Under the pieces are notes generated by a model that was not told the DNA's origin, did not search any database, and saw nothing but the letters and a program-made list of their open reading frames with translations. Positions 1-4,849 of a stretch of DNA of 10,376 nucleotides are shown in pieces. The first letter of the stretch is position 1. Every line of letters begins with the position of its first letter. The translations under genes were made by a program, and so were the position numbers. Origin of the DNA: CAYWLI01 sp964519535 (lineage in GTDB: Bacteria; Desulfobacterota; B13-G15; RBG-16-54-18); the NCBI GenBank assembly GCA_964519535.1, contig CAZFIR010000084.1, positions 1-10,376 on the forward strand, given 5' to 3'.

Positions 1-231
1 GTAGAGGGCTTCGATGAGCTTCATGCTCGATTTGACGTTGAGGACGATGAGCCTCATGGTGAGGGCCTCCGCAATGGCATGGGCCAGCATGGTCTTGCCT
101 GTGCCGGGCTCACCCTTGAGCAAGAGGGGCATCTCCAGGGCGGTGGAGATGTTGACGATCTCAGCCAATTCATCGTCCAGTACGTATTGCGAGGCGCCGG
201 TGAATTTTTTCATTTCGTTTTCTCGATTCAT
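1..231 (-). CDS. MoxR-family AAA+ ATPase, N-terminal fragment
   Basis: This leftward gene runs off the left edge; 77 codons are present. The Walker A motif GEPGTGKT lies at residues 40-47 and binds the ATP phosphates. Before it is the stretch ALEMPLLLKG and after it NVKSSMKLIEALY. This arrangement resembles the MoxR/CoxD-like AAA+ proteins usually encoded beside a VWA-domain (CoxE-like) partner, which act as ATP-driven chaperones for metalloenzyme or complex maturation. Walker B, the sensors and any VWA partner would lie outside the window, so the subfamily is only suggested. The ATG at 231-229 was chosen because AAGGAG (complement of 239-244) sits 7 bases upstream; a second Met at residue 7 has a weaker site. 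A good promoter lies about 75 bases upstream. Confidence 0.82.
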   Translation of the reverse strand, partial: MNRENEMKKFTGASQYVLDDELAEIVNISTALEMPLLLKGEPGTGKTMLAHAIAEALTMRLIVLNVKSSMKLIEALY

Positions 232-238
232 AAAGCTA

Positions 239-244
239 CTCCTT
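239..244 (-). promoter_or_regulatory. Ribosome binding site of the MoxR-type ATPase gene
   Basis: The minus strand reads AAGGAG here, 7 bases before the ATG at 231. This near-consensus Shine-Dalgarno site fixes the start of the leftward gene. Confidence 0.75.
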
Positions 245-312
245 AAACGATTTTTTACCTGGGGTACTGCCGGAATCTGAAGACCTATTATCGCTGGATG
301 TTCACATTTTTG

Positions 313-341
313 AGTATATCCATTCTCTATCAATTATTCAA
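313..341 (-). promoter_or_regulatory. Sigma-70-type promoter for the leftward MoxR-type gene
   Basis: On the minus strand TTGAAT (complement of 336-341, 4/6 of the -35 consensus) is followed after exactly 17 bases by TATACT (complement of 313-318, 5/6 of the -10 consensus). Transcription would begin near 306 and give a leader of about 75 bases. The fit and the position in a divergent gap support it; no experiment is implied. Confidence 0.5.
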
Positions 342-374
342 GGTGTTCTTGTTCTTCCCCCCTGCGGATAGACG

Positions 375-383
375 TGATACAAT
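375..383 (+). promoter_or_regulatory. Candidate extended -10 promoter for the adenine deaminase-like gene
   Basis: The sequence TGATACAAT matches the extended -10 form TGnTATAAT with one mismatch. There is no good -35 at 17 bases (TTCCCC), as is tolerated for extended -10 promoters. Transcription would start near 390, 29 bases before the preferred GTG at 419. A weak alternative, TTGAGT at 310-315 with AATTAT 16 bases later, overlaps the divergent promoter. Confidence 0.35.
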
Positions 384-407
384 GCGATCTCCCGACAGGT
401 TATCTCT

Positions 408-413
408 GGGAGG
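408..413 (+). promoter_or_regulatory. Ribosome binding site deciding the GTG start at 419
   Basis: GGGAGG lies 5 bases upstream of the GTG at 419. The possible in-frame GTG at 374 has no comparable site and lies within the candidate promoter, so 419 is preferred. Confidence 0.65.
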
Positions 414-418
414 CCTCG

Positions 419-2182
419 GTGAAAAGAAAAGAAGCGCTAGCCGGTCACGAAATAAGCAAGCTCATAAAGACCACCCTGGGGGCGGAGAAGGCCGATCTGG
501 TCGTACTCAACGGTGCTCTGGTCAACGTCTACACCGGCGAGATACAGGAGCATTGCTCCGTGGGCATCACCGGTACAAAGATCGCCTCTGTGGGAAAGGA
601 TCTCCGCCACCTGATTGGGGATAGGACTCACGTCATCGATGCACAGGGGCAGTATATCACCCCCGGGTTCATCGATCCCCATACCCATCTCGACAGCATC
701 TGCCAGTGCGCCGAATACGCCCGCTATGCCGTCCCTCATGGGAATACCACGGCCGTCACAGAGTCGGCCATGATCGCCAATGCCGCTGGCAGGGACGGGG
801 TTGCGTGGTTCATCGAGGATTCTCGAGATCTGCCGCTTCGCATCTTCCTTGTGACACCCTCTGTGGTCCCCCCCTTTCCTGCATTTGAGACCAGCATGGG
901 GTTCTCCTTTGAAGCATTTCAGGGGTTGATCAGAGAGGATTTCGTCCTCGGGGTAGGGGAGACCTACTGGCCGCTGGTCCTCGATATGGATGAGCGGACT
1001 ATGGCGCGGTACGCCGAGGCGCAGGCCTTGGGCAAGACCCGGGAGGGGCATGCAGCGGGTGCCCGTGGAAAGAAGTTAATAGCCTATGGTGCTGCGGGTA
1101 CGACGTCGTGTCACGAGGCCACCACCCCTGAGGAGGCCATAGACCGGCTGCGCTTAGGGATGCACGTGATGGTCAGGGAGGGCTCTGTCAGGAGGGAGTT
1201 GGAGGCCATAGCGGCCATCAAAGATCTGGGTGTGGACCTGCGGGGTGTAATGCTCTGCACCGATTGGGCCGATCCCCAGATGGTGATCGAACACGGGTGT
1301 ATGGATGCGCTGGTGCGCAGGGCCGTCGCTTCGGGGTTCGATCCAGTCACGGCTATTCAAATGGTAACGATCAACCCGGCTGAGTACTTCGGTTTGCGGG
1401 AGCTGGGGGGGATAGCACCCGGAAAGATCGCTGACCTCCTCCTCCTTGCTGATCTACGCCAGGCAGCGGTGGCAACAGTGATCAAGGACGGGGTGGTGGT
1501 GGCCGAAGGGGGGGCATTGGTCCAAGATCCGCCTCGCTACCGCTACCCTGAGTCCGCCTACCACAGCTTCGTCCTGGACGCGGTGAAGGAAGCGGATTTT
1601 TACGTCCCCGTTTCAGGGGAGAGGGCTCAGGTAAGGGTAGTTGATTGCGTCAGCGAGACCATCACCAAGGAGTTGCATGCCGATTTGCAGGCGGAGGAAG
1701 GGAATCTCATTGCCTGCCCGGAAAGAGACATCATCAAAATGGCCCTCGTCTGCAAGTACGAACGCAGGCCTCAACATGCCATGGGCTTTGTGCACGGCTT
1801 AGGCATGAGGGAGGGGGCGGTGGCCACCAGTCTCATCTGGGATACCTGCAATATCTTGGTGATCGGGGCGACGGAACGGGAGATGGCCTTCGCCGTGAAC
1901 CGCCTCTTGGAGCATCAGGGAGGATTCATCGTGGTGAGGGGTGAGCAGGTAATGGCCGAATTGCCCCTTCCTATCTGTGGTATCATTTCCGATATGACGC
2001 TGGAGGAGATCGCCCGGCGGATGACCGAGATTGAGGAGGGATGCCGGACCCTGGGGTGCGTTCCTCGCCCCTTTCTCACCTTGCAGACCTTGCCCTTTAC
2101 CGGCCTGCCTTATCTGCGGTTGACCGACCGGGGCCTGGTCGATATCAGAAAACGGGAGTTCGTGGACCTCATCATCTCATGA
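419..2182 (+). CDS. ade: Adenine deaminase-family amidohydrolase (divergent)
   Basis: The 587-residue product has the length and two-part build of bacterial adenine deaminase, which hydrolyses adenine to hypoxanthine and ammonia in purine salvage. A metal-dependent amidohydrolase barrel carries PGFIDPHTHLDS (HxH at 88/90), GVGE (E181), EGH (H211), CHEATT (H232) and CTDWAD (D282). These six residues correspond to the usual binuclear metal ligands by motif position. MVREGS (251-256) and NPAEYFGLRELGGIAPG (319-335) are also family-typical. The adenine deaminase C-terminal domain follows from about residue 430, with ELPLPICGIISDM and the TDRGLVD ending. Several signatures deviate: HTHLDS for the usual HIESS, CTDWAD for a TDD-type motif, and IWDTCNI where the family normally has a His-rich HDSHNI stretch. 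Fold and family are clear; the substrate may not be adenine. An in-frame GTG at 374 would add 15 residues but lacks a ribosome site. Confidence 0.8.
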   Translation: MKRKEALAGHEISKLIKTTLGAEKADLVVLNGALVNVYTGEIQEHCSVGITGTKIASVGKDLRHLIGDRTHVIDAQGQYITPGFIDPHTHLDSICQCAEYARYAVPHGNTTAVTESAMIANAAGRDGVAWFIEDSRDLPLRIFLVTPSVVPPFPAFETSMGFSFEAFQGLIREDFVLGVGETYWPLVLDMDERTMARYAEAQALGKTREGHAAGARGKKLIAYGAAGTTSCHEATTPEEAIDRLRLGMHVMVREGSVRRELEAIAAIKDLGVDLRGVMLCTDWADPQMVIEHGCMDALVRRAVASGFDPVTAIQMVTINPAEYFGLRELGGIAPGKIADLLLLADLRQAAVATVIKDGVVVAEGGALVQDPPRYRYPESAYHSFVLDAVKEADFYVPVSGERAQVRVVDCVSETITKELHADLQAEEGNLIACPERDIIKMALVCKYERRPQHAMGFVHGLGMREGAVATSLIWDTCNILVIGATEREMAFAVNRLLEHQGGFIVVRGEQVMAELPLPICGIISDMTLEEIARRMTEIEEGCRTLGCVPRPFLTLQTLPFTGLPYLRLTDRGLVDIRKREFVDLIIS

Positions 2183-2202
2183 TCCTGAGGACGCTTGTTT
2201 TT
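2167..2202 (+). terminator. Possible intrinsic terminator overlapping the end of the deaminase gene
   Basis: CCTCATCAT (2167-2175) can pair with ATGA (2179-2182) and TGAGG (2186-2190), leaving a CTC loop and a three-base TCC bulge. A T-rich run (TTGTTTTTATT) starts five bases after the stem. The bulge and the gap before the T-run weaken the call. It includes the stop codon and would separate the deaminase gene from the glycosyltransferase gene. Confidence 0.33.
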
Positions 2203-2281
2203 ATTATGCTCAATGAAGAATAAACATATCCCCCTCTCCCCTCTGTCTCCCCGCGACTATCATGAGCGAAACACCGCGCAC

Positions 2282-2287
2282 GAGGAG
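2282..2287 (+). promoter_or_regulatory. Ribosome binding site of the glycosyltransferase gene
   Basis: GAGGAG lies 6 bases before the ATG at 2294. It decides between this start and longer in-frame starts (TTG at 2195, ATG at 2213) that lack such a site and would add an uncharacteristic N-terminal tail. Confidence 0.65.
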
Positions 2288-2293
2288 CGGCAC

Positions 2294-3118
2294 ATGCCCC
2301 GGGTATCGGCGATCATCCCCACCTATAACCGAAAGGCATTTGTGCTGGAGGCGGTGGACTCCGTCCTCACCCAGACCTATGGGGATTACGAGTTGATCGT
2401 GGTGGACGATGGTTCAACGGACGGCACCGGGGAGGCCCTCAAGCGATATGGCGCGCACGTGCGTTATATCTTTCAGGCAAACAAGGGGGTCAGCGCGGCC
2501 CGCAATCGCGGTCTTGAAATCGCCCACGGGGAATTCATCGCCTTCCTGGATTCCGATGATCTCTGGTTGCCGAAAAAACTCGAGATACAGGTTGCCTTTA
2601 TGAATAAGCACCCGGAGGTTGAAATCTGCTATACCGATGAGGTCTGGATCAGGCGCGGGGTGCGGGTCAACCCTAAAAGAAAACACGCCAAATATTCCGG
2701 ATGGATCTATCCCCACTGTCTCCCCCTCTGTATCATCAGTCCATCCTCCGCGCTCATGCGCCGAGGTCTCTTTGAGCAGGTTGGGACCTTTGATCCCCAT
2801 CTCCCTGTCTGCGAGGACTACGACCTGTGGTTGCGAGTGGCATCGCTCGTTCCCATCTTTTTTATTCCTCAAAGATTGATCGTCAAGAGGGGAGGGCACC
2901 CCGCACAGCTCTCCCAGCAACGGTGGGGGAATGATCGGTATCGGGTGCAGGCCCTCATTAAGATCCTGGAGATGGGGGTGTTGACACCACAGATGCGGGA
3001 GTTGAGCATTCGGGAACTCCGCAGTAAGTGTCGTGTCCTTATCAATGGCTATTCCAAGAGGGGAAAAGATGTGGAGGCGAGGGGATATCGGGAAATCGTG
3101 GAGCAATACCCCCTCTAA
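2294..3118 (+). CDS. Family 2 (GT-A fold) glycosyltransferase
   Basis: The 274-residue protein is a typical small GT2 enzyme, transferring a sugar from a nucleotide-sugar donor to a glycan or lipid acceptor, probably at the cytoplasmic face. Residues 2-12 (PRVSAIIPTYN) form the first strand, VVDDGSTDGT (37-46) the nucleotide-binding region, and NKGVSAARNRGL (63-74) the conserved loop. DSD within FLDSDDLW (86-88) is the metal/UDP-binding DxD motif, and E174/D175 in CEDYDLWLR is the usual catalytic-base region. No membrane helix or signal peptide is evident. The Met at 2294 was chosen because the protein then starts directly at the first strand and has a good ribosome site. Neighbours are not polysaccharide genes, so donor, acceptor and pathway cannot be deduced. 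The gap before it (2183-2293) shows no convincing promoter. Confidence 0.87.
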   Translation: MPRVSAIIPTYNRKAFVLEAVDSVLTQTYGDYELIVVDDGSTDGTGEALKRYGAHVRYIFQANKGVSAARNRGLEIAHGEFIAFLDSDDLWLPKKLEIQVAFMNKHPEVEICYTDEVWIRRGVRVNPKRKHAKYSGWIYPHCLPLCIISPSSALMRRGLFEQVGTFDPHLPVCEDYDLWLRVASLVPIFFIPQRLIVKRGGHPAQLSQQRWGNDRYRVQALIKILEMGVLTPQMRELSIRELRSKCRVLINGYSKRGKDVEARGYREIVEQYPL

Positions 3119-3133
3119 GTCCTCAGTTCCTCC

Positions 3134-3162
3134 TTGACTCCTCCCCCTTTTTCTCCTATAAA
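3134..3162 (+). promoter_or_regulatory. Strong sigma-70-type promoter ahead of the HDAC-like gene
   Basis: TTGACT (3134-3139, 5/6 of the -35 consensus) and TATAAA (3157-3162, 5/6 of the -10 consensus) are separated by exactly 17 bases. Transcription should begin near 3169, leaving a leader of about 115 bases before the GTG at 3284. This is the best-formed + strand promoter seen in the window and a natural head for the HDAC-ispD-mutS-pcm-nlpD-rpoS series. No known riboswitch motif was recognised in the leader. Confidence 0.55.
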
Positions 3163-3283
3163 GATGGAGACTGTTTCTGTGAAATTACCCTTCATCGACG
3201 TTAAGCCAGTGGTCAGACCGTCATCACCGTCAAAGAGCCGCAACAGGGATGCTTCGAGGTCTATTGTTACAGGGTGAAAAAAG

Positions 3284-4117
3284 GTGACCGGTATCTTCTT
3301 CCACCCCCTCATGGCCCAGGGGGATTGGCCCATCATCGGGAATAAGTTCAGGGAGTTCCCCGACGCGTTGGGAGCGGTCCTGGAACTACCAACAGTTACG
3401 CTGGTTACCCCCGAGCCGGTTCCGGAAGATCTCTTGCTCAAAATACATACCCCTTCCTTCTTGAGGAGGGAGCAGGATACCTGGTATTACGAGGGTGCTT
3501 TACGAACGGTGGGCGGGTGCGTCGCTGCTGCCCAGGGGATAGCGGAAGGGCACCTGAACAATGCCCTGGTCTTTTCCGTCGCCGCCGGTCATCATGCCGG
3601 CCCTGATTCGGCATGGGGCGGGACCTATCTATCCTGTACAGGTCCGGCGGTGATCTATCTGCGTGAGCGCTACGGGTGGCAGCGGTTTGCCATCATCGAC
3701 ACTGACAGCCACCATGGAGATGGGACGCGTGCGGTCTTTGAAGACGATCACGATGTATTGCACTGCTGTTTTTGCGACACCGAGTGGGTGTCTGAGGACA
3801 AGACCAAGGTCGATGTCGACGTGGGGTGGCGGACCAGCGACCAGCAGTACCTCCAGCGGGTGCGCGAAGAGTTTATTCCACGGGTAGAGGGATTCCACCC
3901 CCACGTGATCTTCCATAACTTCGGTCATGATACGTGTCAGGATGACTATGGAGATCGCGGTCTTACCCCTGGTTTCTTTCCCGAACTGGCGAGGCTCATT
4001 AAGGATGTGGCGGATCAGGTCTGCGACGGCAGATATATCGTGATCACCCACGGGGGAGCGCGCGCCGATGTGGCACAGCGGATCTTTCCAGAAATCGCCC
4101 GCATCTTGGCCTCATGA
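3284..4117 (+). CDS. Histone deacetylase-fold protein, divergent, lacking the catalytic Tyr
   Basis: The 277-residue protein belongs to the arginase/deacetylase fold, whose bacterial members remove acyl groups from lysines, polyamines or small amides with zinc. Visible landmarks are AAGHHAGPDS (101-109; His pair 103/104 like the general base pair of HDACs) and IIDTDSHHGDGT (137-148; D141 and H143 as zinc ligands, D139 and D146 as charge-relay partners). FGHDT (213-217) gives D216 as the third zinc ligand. The C-terminal motif that normally reads GGY reads THGGARAD (255-262), so the transition-state Tyr is replaced by Ala (A259). The family's HPERP N-terminal signature is also absent; FHPLMAQGDW takes its place. 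The GTG start follows AGGGTGA, and an in-frame TGA at 3275 excludes an upstream extension. The stop overlaps the ispD start (ATGA). Fold is confident; substrate and even activity are open. The acetoin-type enzyme AcuC is unlikely given the motif changes. Confidence 0.82.
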   Translation: MTGIFFHPLMAQGDWPIIGNKFREFPDALGAVLELPTVTLVTPEPVPEDLLLKIHTPSFLRREQDTWYYEGALRTVGGCVAAAQGIAEGHLNNALVFSVAAGHHAGPDSAWGGTYLSCTGPAVIYLRERYGWQRFAIIDTDSHHGDGTRAVFEDDHDVLHCCFCDTEWVSEDKTKVDVDVGWRTSDQQYLQRVREEFIPRVEGFHPHVIFHNFGHDTCQDDYGDRGLTPGFFPELARLIKDVADQVCDGRYIVITHGGARADVAQRIFPEIARILAS

Positions 4118-4794
4118 AACACACCGCCATCATATTGGGAGGGGGTAGCGGAAAAAGGTTACAGGGAGAGATCCCCAAACAGTTTCTCCCCTTGGGCAAT
4201 AGGCCCATGATCGTTCACACCGTGGAAGCCTTTCAGCAATCCCTTTCAATAGATGTCGTCGTGGTGGTGGTGCCCGAAGGGTGGGAGAAGCGATGCATCG
4301 AGGACCTCAAGCCCTATGGCTTCACCAAGGTGCAGGGGGTCATCTCTGGAGGAGAGACCAGACAGTTTTCCTGCTGGCAGGCCCTGCAATACCTTAAGAC
4401 AGATCCCCCCTCTATTGTCGTCATCCATGATGCTGCTCGTCCCCTCGTGACCGTAGAGATGATCGAGGTAGCTGTTCGGGAAGGGGGTGAGGGGATGACC
4501 TTTGGTCTCCGAACAGTAGATACCATTGTCGAGTGCCGTGATGGAGAGATTACGAAGATCCTTCCCCGCGAGCAGATACGTCAGATCCAGACCCCCCAAT
4601 CGTTCCCCTTTCAAACGCTGTGGGGTGCCCACTGTCAGGCCCTGGAGGGGGGGATCAATGATGCGAGCGACGACGCCGGGCTTGTGCTCAGGGCGGGCAA
4701 TAGGGTGAAGGTGATCGAGGGAGACCCGCGCAATATAAAGATCACGGATCCGCTCGATTTGGAGTTGGCACAGCGCCTCATACGAGACGGGTAA
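4114..4794 (+). CDS. ispD: 2-C-methyl-D-erythritol 4-phosphate cytidylyltransferase
   Basis: IspD transfers CMP from CTP to methylerythritol phosphate in the cytosolic MEP pathway to isoprenoids. The 226-residue length is typical. The N-terminal nucleotide loop reads GGGSGKRL followed by PKQFLPLG (K22); HDAARP (105-110), DTI (136-138), QTPQSF (159-164), SDDAGLV (185-191) and NIKITDP (207-213) are the expected signatures. The loop differs from the usual AAGxGxRM form, so a related pyrophosphorylase such as the TarI type cannot be fully excluded, but no teichoic-acid genes are nearby. ispF, often the next gene, is absent and mutS follows after 55 bases. The ATG overlaps the HDAC-like stop (ATGA) and lacks its own ribosome site, which points to translational coupling. 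Confidence 0.9.
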   Translation: MKHTAIILGGGSGKRLQGEIPKQFLPLGNRPMIVHTVEAFQQSLSIDVVVVVVPEGWEKRCIEDLKPYGFTKVQGVISGGETRQFSCWQALQYLKTDPPSIVVIHDAARPLVTVEMIEVAVREGGEGMTFGLRTVDTIVECRDGEITKILPREQIRQIQTPQSFPFQTLWGAHCQALEGGINDASDDAGLVLRAGNRVKVIEGDPRNIKITDPLDLELAQRLIRDG

Positions 4795-4836
4795 TCTTTA
4801 CTTTGCCCCACGGTTTTGTTACCATTTTGCAGGCTT

Positions 4837-4841
4837 GGAGG
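4837..4841 (+). promoter_or_regulatory. Ribosome binding site of mutS
   Basis: GGAGG lies 8 bases before the ATG at 4850. It favours this ATG over the in-frame TTG at 4835, which the site itself overlaps. Confidence 0.65.
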
Positions 4842-4849
4842 CTGCCGGA

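Noticed and set aside
374..418. Upstream GTG start giving a 602-residue deaminase-like protein
   Set aside because: No ribosome site precedes it and it lies in the candidate promoter, while GTG 419 has GGGAGG at 5 bases.
437..1051. Long open frame on the minus strand inside the deaminase-like gene
   Set aside because: It is antisense to a clearly coding gene, has no ribosome site or recognisable motif, and is explained by GC-rich codon use.
2195..2293. Longer N-terminus for the glycosyltransferase from TTG 2195 or ATG 2213
   Set aside because: The extra residues are unlike a GT2 N-terminus and neither start has a ribosome site; ATG 2294 has GAGGAG.
3164..3277. A 37-codon reading frame in the same frame as the HDAC-like gene, separated from it by one TGA
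   Set aside because: Its ATG falls within or before the predicted transcript start, it lacks a ribosome site and resembles no known protein. The HDAC-like protein starts properly at its first strand from 3284, so a broken longer gene is not needed.
4797..4825. Possible internal promoter before mutS (TTTACT, 17 bases, TACCAT)
   Set aside because: Both hexamers match only 4/6 with mismatches at key positions; too weak to list.
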